From NCBI GenBank assembly GCA_947561715.1, contig OX387204.1, forward strand, positions 2,609,001 to 2,673,000: a stretch of 64,000 nt of DNA, read 5' to 3'. The notes beneath the pieces are model-generated. The model was not told the DNA's origin, searched no databases, and saw nothing but the letters and a program-made list of their open reading frames with translations. Position numbers and translations under genes: made by a program. Source of the stretch: Ascidia mentula. Taxonomy: Eukaryota; Chordata; Ascidiacea; Phlebobranchia; Ascidiidae. Shown piece by piece: positions 25,875 through 38,700 of this stretch. The first letter of the stretch is position 1. Each line of letters starts with the position of its first letter.

Positions 25875-28670
25875 ATTTTGAGCATTTAGGGAAATTTCAA
25901 AACCTTTTAATTCGAATAAATCTTTAATAGTTGTAACATCGTCGCAAAAAAAACACAATTTCTTCCCGGAGCCGTGCCCAGCATATTTTTACGTTTAACT
26001 GCAAGGATTTGGTAATTACCACCATAAATGTGTGCAAGATAGCCATGCTACGTCACTAGGGACGACCGTGCTAATGCTGGCGACAACGTATCAGTGTGGT
26101 GACTCTGTTCACAAACTCCGCTTGCTTTGTCATTTCATTTCATTTCTGACCAATCGCTTTTGCAAGTGCTCTGTTCTCTTCAACCACGAGGTGAATAAAA
26201 GAAAAGTTATCGTGTCTGCTTTAGAAACAATAAAATTGTACATAGAATTTGGAAGACTGGGATCACTTAAGTGAAACGTCATCTACTGCAGGGTTTCTCA
26301 AACTTTGAGCCGTGAGGCGGGTTCTGGTGTAACGCGAGAAATGTTATTTAATATGTCAAAAATTTCCACTGCAATTGTCGGTTTCCTTGGCGACACAAAC
26401 ACACCACTTTTGTTGTACCATTCGGTAATAAAAATTCCTACTTTTACCACAGATTTAAATCTCAAAACCGTCTTCCAGCGCAATCCCTCTACATGCGTTT
26501 CTGTTCGTTTGATTCAAACCAAATGCAAGCACGCGAAAGTCGCGCCAGCTTCACAGCTGGACATCTTGTGGCAACGTTCGCAATCCCAGGTTGCGTTCAA
26601 AATATTTAAAAAATTATGGCTGGAGGAGTGACTACTTCGCATTGGTACTGGTTTATTATTTGGTTCTGCGGAGTTGGACTTGGTTTAAAAGCCACCGCAC
26701 CACGTCAAGGTACCAACCCTCGCGGTGGGTCTCCTCTAAGTCAGTAGAGAGACCCTCGTTCGGCGCAGAACCACGGCCGAAACGAGGAAAACAGACTGGC
26801 CCGGATTGGGCGTCATATATTGGTGGGTATTCAAAGCCCACGTAACGAAGTCTGCAAAACAAAACAAGTCGTTAATTTTGAGCTAACTTAATAAAACAAG
26901 GAACAGATTGTTTACACAAAATGAACACGTAGCCAACGTTTTAAACAAACCACATTCTGAAAACCTGCCAGCCTGTCTCTACTTCTAAATGCTTTTCTGT
27001 AAATCTCGTAACACTGACGACGGCGGTCCACTACGTTAGAAACGCGTATATAGTATCACAACCCAAACAACACAACAAAGTAACCACTCTGTTCGGCTGA
27101 TCTAGTAAGGTACAACACCCCCCGAGAACTGGTCTGAATATTCATGGAAGTGAAAAGGATAGAAATGATGTATCAGTAATTTGCTTGGAGAGGAAAACGA
27201 CAAAGAAACGTAAATACGAACACAACAAGCACATATTTTACTTTGGCGGGTTCATTAGGTTTGTTTTGATAAATTATTACATCCAAGAATCTTTGGACTC
27301 ATTTTTTCTCCATGTTTCTCAACGGTTATTAGGTATTGGTAACCCACAAAAAAATACAATTTTAATTATGCGTAATTTTATACGAAGCTTGAGGAAAATC
27401 CAGTCTTCTGATATATGGTCGAAAACGGCTTCTGTAACATAAATTTTAGTGGAACCGCCGACGTCCCTGAGGGGGCGCGAAGTAAACAATAGTAATAGAA
27501 TCTTGCCTCGAACTGACTGATCTGGATATTAGCGTCACTTAGGCCTAGCAACAAAGTAAAAGTTGAGTCGGTGTGCTTTTAACCACAGAATACTTGGACA
27601 AACGGGAGTTCTTACAGAACGTCGCCCGCCCAGTTGTTCAGTGGTGATTCCCCCAAAGCGACAAAACCGAAAATCGAAGATTGATTAGAACTAAGTTAAG
27701 TTAAGCTAAAAATAAGTGAGGGGCAAAAATACAAACAAGGGCATGACCAGATCAAGAAGGACATGTACACACATTAAAATTCGTTAAAAAATGTTTGAAA
27801 TGAAAACAAAAAATACTTTACACCCTTATCCCCTTTATACAAAGTCGCTTCCCACATGTACACGCCTCCAGAAAAATGATCTGGCCAAAACCCGAACGCT
27901 CAAACACCGCTCCCTATTTTTACGTTTAACATAGGCGCAACAGAGGTTTAAAAAGGGCCAGCGACTTTAAAAGCGTATAACTGAAAATCACCCAAATCAC
28001 TGACCCTTGCCCATCGAGACCCCCCTCCCGACGCAAGGATTGACAACGCTGTGGTGGTGGAATAACAATTTTATCTAATGGAAATTGCGTCCTAAAATGG
28101 TGGCTCGCCAACCGTTCGGGAGCAATGCTATGCCGGCCCCTTCTACACTACGTGCCAAAACTGAACGCCGTTGCAATAACGTTAATGGCATTTCATGCAG
28201 TCGGAGTAGCGGGTGTCCCTACTTGGTCAGCCTGCACCGCGGCCAGTGCAATGCGGTGGAAGGCCGTGCCAAGTGGTTCTAAGCGCCACCTACATTTAAA
28301 ACTAAGGCCATTTAACAACGCGCCACGCTTAGCTAAGAGATCGAAATAAACTAAGGTCCCTAGTGGCGCGCGAACCCAAAAATGTAACCTACTTTATCTA
28401 CGTTACCCTTAATTAAAAGAGCGCCATCGTAGTTGTAAACCTAGGGCAATAACTGAATGGTGGCACTCCTAGCGACTTGGACCCGCTCCGCCGCCCAATT
28501 ATTGTGTGAAGGACTTTAGTAGGGGGAGAGAAAAGTTTTTAGAGACCCGGGAGAATTGGGGGAGAGCAGGTCACTCACCCTATGCGAGTTAGCCTAAGTT
28601 AAGCCTAAATTTTGCCACCCCGGGAGAATCACACGGCCGACTCTTAGTAACAGACTGGTAAATAATTGAA

Positions 28671-28779
28671 GTTGTGGATGGTTGGTGAAGGATGGTTAGT
28701 TGGTTGGTTGATGTGGTGAAGGATGGTTGGTTGGTGAAGGATGGTTGGTTGGTGAAGGATGGTTAGTTGGTTGGTTGGG
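28671..28779. repeat. GGTGAAGGATGGTTGGTT minisatellite
   Basis: An 18-bp unit GGTGAAGGATGGTTGGTT recurs with variants containing extra TTGG or TAGT blocks over about 109 bp. No coding content is visible. Confidence 0.85.
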
Positions 28780-30060
28780 ATAATTTACTTTGCCTTCCAC
28801 GATATGAATCTGCATGAAAACAACTAATCCCAAAATGTGTACAAGACGTCACAAAAACCATCACAACAAAACAAAACGTGTGCTGACATGGCGTTAAATA
28901 TTTTATTGAATTTACTGTGTCACCAGGACCAACGACAAAAAACTACCAAGCTTTTTTATTATAAATATTTAATTGAACTGTTTGTAAATTACCAACATAC
29001 CTTGGACCACTTGAAGTCGTTTCATCCACTTTGTAGCTTCTTTCTTTACTTCAGGACTTTGTATATTGGCTTGGCGATGATGTCAGAGTGGATGACGTTC
29101 CTTGTACGTTTGAAGGGGCGCAGTGTTGTTCGTGACGTCGATTAGAACAGCGATCAGTTGATTGTGACGTCACATACGTTGCGCAAAAGTCCTTCCCGTC
29201 GCGCGCGTTTACAATTTGTAAAAATGAGTGAGAAGAGACACAAAAGGGCGGTTGCAGACGAACTCCTTGTATCACCTCTGTGACTACATGCTAATTAGTT
29301 TCACTTTGCAAACGACTTGCTAAGTTTCGTGTCAACCATTAACTAACCTGACATTTTTAGGCTGTAAAGTCTGCTCAGAAACTGCCTTGTTGATAAATAT
29401 TTTACCTTGTGGCAGCTTGAAATGGCTTGAATATATGTTTAAAAGCCCGTGCACTGACTTATAAACATATTTTATGCATTCAACCAACATCAACGACCAC
29501 CGTTTAAAGACTTACAACTGACTTAAATGTGTTTGTAGTTTAACTATAAACTGCGCTAACTGTTCTGCTATAAACCTTTCATCATGCAACCGCATGGAGG
29601 CGCAAAGCGCGCATTGACAATAAATGTCAAAACGTCAAATGTCCGAATGGTTTTCCCAGCGTAAAGTCCCAGCGTAGTAAAGTTCCAGTGCTGTTCCCAT
29701 CCCCGTTTGGTGACGAAACTGAAGGTCTGCTGCAAAAAAACAATCATTCACAAATTGCTTCACCGCACTGATCTCAACAAGATAAATTATAAAAATGCCA
29801 ATTGCCCGAATTACAACCACGTGGCTGAACAGCTCTGCAGGCGTGCCACAGAAGCGCTGATTGTTACGCCACAAAAGCGCTTCTTGTTGCGACACACGCG
29901 CTATAGCGGCTCTACACAGCAATCAAACTACTACAAGTGCCCGAGTATTTAGTATTATATCGCGCTTTACCAAGACGTTGTTTGCAGCTATTTGGAAAAC
30001 ACGGGAGCTCAAATTGGAGAAACATGAAAATTGATAATTCACTATTTTGACAAAATTACC

Positions 30061-32733
30061 TCAATTTGCAGAATATTTTCTTGTGGGCGTGGATTGTCTG
30101 AAGTCTTTCCACAAAGCAGTGGAAATTCCTGCTTCGATCCGAGAGATCTGATAAAAAAAATACATTAAATAACAATTTATTTCATACGTAGTAACACGCT
30201 TTGCATTGGGATTATTCAGCTCTTCCTCACACATTAGTAACTTTGCCACGTAACATAGATAACGATAAATACAGAGTCTATGACTATGTTCATTAAATAT
30301 ATCAAACAAAATACTGTTAAATTAAGCCTAGTTTCTTATTTGAAAATAGGATGCTTACCTTTTGCCACACAACCTCCACCTCCGTTCGCTAACAACGTAA
30401 CCTTCAAATGTCTTTGTTCGAGAACTCCACGAGATTTCGAAAGAACGCTGATTGGACGTGACGTCATAACAATTTACCGCGCGCGTCAAAGTTACGGATG
30501 AGTAGTCGAATTGAGTTACTTTTACCAACATAACTATGGTCCCATAAAACGTATGGAAATTGTTGGAATATTTTTACAATATTTATTCTTTCTTTCACTC
30601 GCGATAGATTTAAAAAACTTCACTTATGTTTTGTTATAAAATTTTATTGGTGAATGAATAGGGTTGCCCTAAAAACGAAGGATTTTACCTGGCAACACAG
30701 GGAATTTTAGTGTGCAAGTGTGGCGTTGGTTGAACTTTGGCAAAAAAGTCCCTTTATGCCATTCCTGTGTGTTTTTTAGATCTTAGCCTGGGCCGACACA
30801 AAAATTTCCGGTTCCACGTCAAATTTAACAGAATATTTACTCAAACCGGTTGGAGCAAGTTTCAGCAACCTATAGAACCTCTAAATCGGTTTTAGACATT
30901 AAATTTGTGTTGTATTTTTGAAGAAAACACCTTTCTCTGTTATTTCTGATTTCAATTTGGGCTGGCACAGATTTCAACTTTCGGCCAATCGTCTATGTTG
31001 GGTACCAAACTAGGTACCAGTCAACATAGACGAACCACGTGGAGCGCACTATGGCCAAATAACTGTTTGGGACCCAGTAGCGCTATCGGCTCGGCTTTCA
31101 CCCAAATCAGCTGCACTGATGAGACCATACAGGTCGAAACAGTGTGTACACCTGTCTGCAGCTCTTAATGACTATTATGGCTCTTTTGCACATATAAGAC
31201 TTCAATTTGTGTGGTGAGTTTTGGAGAAATAATGTCTTTCTTTTTTCCCCATGTTTGGCAGAACGAAAAATTCATTGTTTTTGGCAGAAGTAATCTTAAC
31301 AATCCGTTTAAATGAACTTCCAATCCGGTTTTAGCTGTCTATCAGTTTTGCGATGCTTTTGGTATTAGTTTTCCGAATGAAACCTTTCTGTTTTCTCAAG
31401 CTATTGTTTTGTTGTTTTTTCCTAAAGTCTTGGAAATAGCAAACCGTCATATTGAACAACAATAACTGCTTCTTTATTCAGAACAAATATTTTTTTTTCA
31501 CAAGTACAACACCACGAATACATTCTTTTTCAAAGTTATTTTACGTTAATGTTGGATTGGTTTGTGCGGCCATTCTTAACGATTTGATGGTTTACTTCCA
31601 AAATAAATCGTTTTGTCGGATTTACCGCAAACATATTCAATACACCTTTTTACAGGTTAATTACAACACAAAGCACATGTATGACGAAATACGATTATAA
31701 CACTTCTTCTCATCTTTGCCCTCCACCAATCGTACTACGTGACTTCATATTACGTCGACGATGCGGATCTGCACATGATGAGCAATTAGTAAAATGTATG
31801 TTTCCACGCCTACATTTTAAAACCATAAACACAATCATAATTTTATTCTCCTGCCATAAGCAGATTACACTTGATGTTAACGGGGTGGGCGGGAGCTTAG
31901 AACCAAAAATGTTTATCGTGAAGCTGACCACAGGAACGAACTTTATTTTGTTTTTACTCACTGTTCTGAGCTCCGTCCGGTATTTTTGACATCTGAAACA
32001 AGTATTGTTGTTAGTTTATAAACTATGGTGTCTTTGGGGATAAAGGGGTTGCTGAGTGTTTTTTTCGAAAAAAATCTGATTTTTAAAATCTAATCTTCAT
32101 ATTTTATGCTTTTCTAGTAAAGTACTTTTCCCGTGTGATTCTTGACTATAATTAAGCTAAAAACACATATGGTTTCCATTTGGGCAATTGTCATTAATTC
32201 AATGCTAAGATTCCCGCACAAAAGCAGTCAATCTCACCTCTCCCACGACCTCATCCCGTAACTCTTCAACCGTGACATATTTGCTGTACTTCGTTTCTAA
32301 GGCGTAAAGATATTTGTCGAGTTGCTTCTGCACGTTCAGTATTTGTTGGTTTTCGCTGGTTTCGATCTTGTCTGCACACATGTGAATTATACATTACGAG
32401 TTAAACGAAACAAATAAAATAACATTGGAGACGTAAACATTTTTTCGGGTTATTTTAGGTCTATCGTACCATGCGAACATTATGCAATGTTAATTTGCAT
32501 TGCTTTATTTTGCAAATTAATTGCTTTAATTTGGTAATTTATTGTCATGAAACCCTTCTAGAGATTAACGTCTTTTCATACAAACGTCTTAAGATTAAAC
32601 TTTCATAAATTTACTGGTTTCAATATTTCGAAATCGAAGCACATAAATTATTTTCAAACCAATGCATTCTTACATGGCAGGGGTGGGAGCGGTGCATCTT
32701 CTCCAGAAACTCGAGGTGGTTTTACCTTTTTCT
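30061..32733 (-). CDS. Polycystin-like: C-terminal tail with coiled coil and last exon
   Basis: Exon 32674-32733 is proline-rich (KPPRVSGEDAPLPPLPC). Exon 32238-32371 encodes a heptad-rich helix (QQILNVQKQLDKYLYALETK) fitting the coiled coil with which polycystin-1 family members contact PKD2. The last exon, 30061-30147, encodes ISRIEAGISTALWKDFRQS and ends TPTRKYSAN with TGA. The 2.1-kb intron before it (30148-32237) carries a diverged satellite unit and a ribozyme retroelement. No AATAAA was noted close downstream of the stop. Confidence 0.78.
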
Positions 32734-35700
32734 CTGGAAAGCAACAGAATACTTTAAAATTAGAAACGTATATTTAGACTAATACAGTAAAAACGGCGTT
32801 TCAAAAAAAAACGAACCAACCTTTTTGTGAATGAAACATCGAGATTCCTGTCCACTTCGCAAATCTTTTCAGCATGAAATCGATCATCTCGTATTCGTTT
32901 TTGGTTTGGGAAACCCCCTCCAGGGTAATCCCGTACGACTCGTTTATGATGGCTATGAGGACGTTGAGAATAACGAATGATGACGTGAAGCAGAAGATGA
33001 AGTAGAAGGTGGGGCCGAACACGCGGTAGAGATTCCGCAAGTCCTTGTAAATGGGTCGACCTGTGGAAATATGGGATTAGAATTGTTATGCTGATGATGA
33101 GTAAGGCTTGGATTTGACGTCAAATGATAACGAAGATATTTTTACCCATCATGGTTGAGAACATCGTTTCCACGGTGGTGACGATATTTCTGAAATCGTC
33201 CAAATATGGGCAGAAGATCAGGTACCTACACAATTAAAACATGACGTTTAACTCACTTTTGGTCATCTAATTAGTGACAACAAGAAACGACACCAATGTA
33301 ACCTTAATAACTTCGTCTGGAGAGTTCAGTGAGATTACAAAATAACGCTTAAAATACACCAGTCCAGTTACGTCGGTTCAAACAACATGAACCAAATATA
33401 TACACAGGGCCGGTAAGTAGAAAATGTGCCGAGCGAGAACCTTTCTTAAAGAGATCACGCGAGATTGTTGAAAGCAAACAAGGACATTTCTCCTTTTGAA
33501 TTTCATGAGTCCCTTGGACTGTTATGGGCCCAGGTGGGGCCGCGCATACATGATACGTTACAACGGATTTAATGCGTGCAAACTCATACCCACCCTATGT
33601 GTGCAAACGCAATGAAGAATACAAGAGCCAGCAGAAGGAATCCTGGCCACTGCTTGGCGCTGTTGCGCATCACTGCCGCGAGCATTCCTGTTTTTCTATT
33701 GAAGCGTAGCAGCTTGAGAAACCGAACAATTCCGAAAAATGCCGAAAGTGCGAGAGCGTTTGCCACCATGGAGTCGACGGTCATCACTTGTTGAAAATTC
33801 ACGAACTTTCCTGAAAACAAAAAGTTCGATATTTTCGTACCTGTACGTGATAGGTGGCAAATTAGCTTGTGATAAACAAAATTGGTAAAGTAATTTAATT
33901 TGTGGACCGTTTATTGTACAAAAAAGCACTAAACGTTTCAAACGTAACTAAATAAATGCTGTTTTCTAGTATCTGGGCATTAGCTGTAGTCAAACCTAAG
34001 CTATGAGTACCTCCCCAGAAAGCTTGTGTTACAAAAGTTTGGAAAAGCAATTTTTCTCAATTTAGGAAGGAGCAGTTAAATAAGAAGAGTTACGGCTTTA
34101 CTGTTTATTACTGTATACAACGAGAATTAATACGGAAGCGTTATGGACTGAAATTAGTGACGTAAAAACGTTTTGGCGGTAAATTTCACCATATAACAAA
34201 TAAACAACACATCATTTCATACATCATGATTTCATGAACAACTTTACAAATCTTTATAGTAGAGGACACCAATTGCCAGATGAAGTTACAGAAAAAGGAA
34301 GAAGTTCACCATACCTAGGCTTTTCACCGGGTGCGGTGAAAGCAGAAGACTTACGTTTATTTTCGTGGAAGGCATTGATGGTTATGTTGGTGAGTACGAC
34401 GCGAAACACGTACAACGATGCGATCGCCCAATCCATGCACGTGATCATGACGTCAAAGAAATCCCACGGATCTTCGAAAAAGTGTCGCCTCTTGCGCACC
34501 ACCGTGCGGATGCTGGTGTAAGTCGAGTGGAAAAGATGGAGGACGAATATTATCTGAGAAAAACAACTTACAATTTACCGAAATTGCCTTCTATATTTTT
34601 TCACGCCAAATTCTTGGCCTTAAATATGTCAAACAAAAAGTCCCGATGAGTATTTTTATCAAGATAGTTACACATACAAATTACTGCTTTAACGAAATTC
34701 TATTTAAGCCATGATTACAAAAAACATAGTGTATTTTGCCTCGCCTGTGCTATCACCATCACAGTTCCGTAAGCCCCCAAGTACTGATAAAGCCTGAACG
34801 TAACGATCGACGTGAATGTCACAGCGGCGCCCACTGGCGGAAATTCAGTGACGAGTTGCACGCATGTGAATAGGTTGACATTGGGGTTGTACGCAGTGAA
34901 CTCTGTAAAAACGGCCCGGGTCTGATGGTCGATCCAAGCATCGCGGAAGAGCGAGTCGACAACTTGTACTCCGGACTGTTTGTGGACAGAAAGGGATTGT
35001 TTTGGCAACTTGAACTGTGTTTATTGAGAGTCAAAAATTCACATAATATTCGATAAAGAAATAGTTTTACTAAAAGTTCGGCAATTGTTTTTTGATATAG
35101 TGGATAAAAAAACTATAGGTTTGGGAATTATTTCAATGTACTGACTCTGTAGTGATGTTACAAAAACTATGCAGAAGCGATTGATCTAATAATGTTTAGT
35201 TGACAAGATCGTTGTAAGTCGCACCATAGCGGCACTAAAAAGAGACCTATTGGGTCGAAACAGTGGCCCTGTCCGCAGTTCACCATTATGATATAAAATA
35301 TTTGGCTAACTTAACGTTGAGAGGTCGAACATAAACATTCACATGCGCGTTGTGACAAAATAAACGAAACATCTACAAATTTCCCCAAGCACCACTTGGC
35401 GTGTCAGTAAAACTCTACCTCGTAATTTACGCCAAGTTCAGCGGAATATCCGCCGCCAGGATAAACGGCGATTTCCCCCATAAACGGTACCCCTTTCAGT
35501 TCCCGCCAATTCCTATGTTTCCATGCAATCACAGCGGGATCCGCGGGATCGATGTCCTCCAAATCCCCCGCAAAGTTGGAGTCATTCTTCTTCCAACCTG
35601 GAAGGTAATCTCCCCTTTCCTCCAAACGCATGGAGAAGGAGCCATGACACGGCTTCTGACTTGTTCCCACAACTGGACAGTTGTCTGCACGAAATCATAC

Positions 35701-38700
35701 GGATTGTTATTTTTATGGCTCTTCTCATCAGGGATTTCATGTAGCCTTCGTTTCTAACTTTGATAATTTAACTTACGCCTGCGGTTCGAATGCAGCACCT
35801 CAATGAGTACTGATTATTTTAAACTGATTATTAACTGATTGGTGGTTTTATATTGGATGATCGATTGCCGATTTTATATAAAAGTTCCATGTAACATAAA
35901 TATTAGGATAAGAAGTTACGTGACACACACCATGTGATTAGATAATACTCATCATGCCATATACATCACATAATACGCGTCATTTGATATACACTATACT
36001 ACTACACTTAACAGATACCTATCACAAGTATATAAATGCTGATAATCACAATTTTCTTATAACCGTGTTTGGTCATTTATACAAGCGTCGAATGCCTTTC
36101 ACATTTAGGTATATTATATAATAACCACGTAATAGTGGTTTATTAAAACGATACAATACCACTTTTCAAGCGCAGTTGCCGCAGTCGCGCAGGTCCGACC
36201 CTAAACGATTGTTCGTCGGTGAGGAAACTTCTGTCCCTCCAACTTTTTCTCTGACCGTTGTACCACTCATTCGAGTAGAGATTGGGAAGGACCGTATGAC
36301 GCACGAACCGCCAGAAGTGTTCCACTGTATTGGCCTGTATTCGTTAAGCAGAAGTTATTTTCGGCCAAGAGGAGATTTGTATTTTATGCGTTTGTTTACA
36401 TGGCGGTAAGGAACGAAAAAGAAAACCATTGGAAACCAGAAAATGTGACTCGGATTTGATGAGAAATGTAGTCAACACACGTTCTAAGGTAATCTTGGTT
36501 CAAGCATAGATCCGGTGCTGTATAATCGTAGTATATATTGTATATTTTTTCCATATTTAAATATATGTTTAACAAGAAAGTATGTGATTCAAACGAGTTT
36601 TACTAATGATAAGCAATGTGGAGCCAATATTATGAATTGTGTATAAGCTGCAGACAGATGGCCACTGTTTCGACCTAAAATGTCTCAAAGGATGACGGTG
36701 ATTGCATAGTCACCACAAAGTGGAAGTCTTTGCTTGGCCGTTTGGTTAGCAAAGTCGTCTGAAAGTCACACCAGTTGCACTGATGAGACCTTTTAGTCGA
36801 AACAGTGGCCATCTGTCTGCAGCTTATACACGAGTTTTACTAAGCCAGAATCAAATTACGTTGCGTACAATCAGTGTAAACCCCAGACTACATATCTCGA
36901 CAATGACAAAACCCAAGTAATAGAAATTATATAAGCAAAAATAAACGAAACAAACCGATTTGAGCCCAAAAGTCGAATCCACGAAAGTTTTCTTCATCTG
37001 TTCGTTGATGAGCTGTCCAACCGAATCCCTGGTTCCGTGACACAAGAAGAGGAGAACCATGATGTAGAAGAAGTAGGAGATCACCTCCCAAATGATCTGA
37101 GACATCTTCTTCTCCTTCTCCCGGAGCTTCCGGGCCTTGCGAAGTTTTCTCTTGCTTGGAGGTTTGGGAGCCGCCAGGTTGTCCGCCTCTTTTGATTGGA
37201 GTTCAGCCTCTGCGAAAAGACTTGTGTGAAAACAAGACTAAATAGGCAAATTTAAGTACGTAGGCAATAAATCTTAAAATGGTAAGAAAAAAAGTTGGAA
37301 ACAAAATAATTCTGGCAAAAAAAGCGCGTTATCGCTATCGTAAGTTGAAAAATGGGTGTCAATTTAGTAAAAAAAAAACATTTACATTTCCGAAATTACT
37401 TCGGACTTTTGAAAAGCATGAGCCTGTATATATTCACACTGACGCGAGAAATAAAGAATTTTGAACTTCAACAAGATAAAGATGTATACATAGCGACCCC
37501 TTTAACTAAATAATGAAACCAACGTATTTCAACAACACAACGCAACAGGGATAAAACGCACCAATGTTGTCGGCGCACAAATTCACGAATTTTCTTTCAG
37601 CTTCTTTCACTTCCCTGGGGTCGACGCTGTCCAGAGCGTTCTGGTCAGGTTTCTTCAGAACAGCGGCCACGAACATTGCGAGTATGATAACCTGCAAAGT
37701 AGTTAGAATTCCCATCGTGCAATCTGGTACAGCCGTTCGTAATATTTTGTGTGTTAATAAAAATTTCCCTACAAAATAAAAAAATTAACAAAAAAACGTT
37801 TTTATCATCTCAACGTGATATTTAAAATAAATTAAATTGATGAAATTCACACAAGTAAAAGATTCAACGCTCCGCGCATCAAAACGGTGCATTCCACTTG
37901 TACCTTAATTGGTTGCACGATTAGTACGGACTGCCAGAAGGACAACATCATGTTTGCAAGCCACCTGTTCGCCTTTTCTCTTCCCCACTCAAAACTAAAA
38001 GGAAAATAAATTGTCATTTTATTCCCATAATTAAATAAAAAAAGTGTCAATATGTGCAAACTAAAATATGGATTGATATTGCGAGTGTGATATATGAAAT
38101 CTACAACATGTGGAAATGAAACCAAAAGCATGTATGCTTTCACGGCATATTTATATAAATTAAAGATCTCTTCGAACAGAGGAATTTCCCAATTCCGATT
38201 GCCCAGTACCTAACATTACCAGACGCAAACCTTCACTACCTGTAGAGAATTGCAAAGAAACCGGATAGAATGACGGCAACCCATGTTAGGAACCAGGCGA
38301 TATAAACCACCCAGTGGGGCCACTGCGCCACCCTGTTCCGCACACCGACACCACCGGTATTTGGTTGCGTGTTGATCGTCCCATCAGCGTTTATGGTGTA
38401 AACTGCGTCACAACCTCTGATGTCAGATGGGTCGGGAAGGGAGGACGCGTGTTGATGACGTTTATCTGCGACGTGCATGGGAGGAGAATGTAATGGTGCT
38501 GTTGAAAGATGCTTCAAACGCATCAACGAAACAAGAATATTTAGAGATACTGCATCAGAAAAATAGTCAGGTTGAATTTTTTGAAATTGTTTTGAACATT
38601 TGGTGTTAATATGGAAGTTTTTTGTCCAATTTATAACGCGCAGCCTTAAGATTTTAAACATGGTTGGAACTTCTGAATTAAGCACAACTAAATATGTCAA

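Larger units (their letters stand above)
23392..30060. other. Intergenic region, repeat-rich, no confident gene
   Basis: Between the satellite and the polycystin stop codon I find no exon chain with conserved protein content. Recognisable items are the hAT-like element at 25481-25874, a lone hAT-like end near 26289, the spliced-leader match at 25069-25084, a TGG-rich minisatellite at 28671-28779, and a GC-richer stretch at about 27900-28640. A 64-codon minus-strand frame at 23996-24190 has one hydrophobic stretch (CFVAFLILFWTLAQLLKYF) but no family I know; I leave it uncalled. Confidence 0.6.
36607..36829. mobile_element. Rearranged ribozyme retroelement with inverted halves and 14-bp TSD
   Basis: A perfect 14-bp duplication ACGAGTTTTACTAA flanks the insert (36593-36606 and 36830-36843). 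The left part, read on the minus strand, is a ribozyme remnant followed by the tail TTGGCTCCACATTGCTTATC. The right part, on the plus strand, contains an intact ribozyme ending GCAGCTTAT. The two ribozyme copies face opposite ways, so the insert is partly palindromic. Inversion with a target duplication is what twin priming leaves (inference). It lies in polycystin intron 36325-36955. Confidence 0.8.

Noticed and set aside
26289..26315. hAT-like end CAGGGTTTCTCAAACTTTG
   Set aside because: No matching second end or duplication was found in the window.
26656..26862. Minus-strand 68-codon frame GFEYPPIYDAQSGP and a nearby GGTCTC hairpin
   Set aside because: No family or RNA gene I can name; considered intergenic.
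28085..28349. Open frames in a GC-richer stretch
   Set aside because: No conserved protein content and no exon partners.
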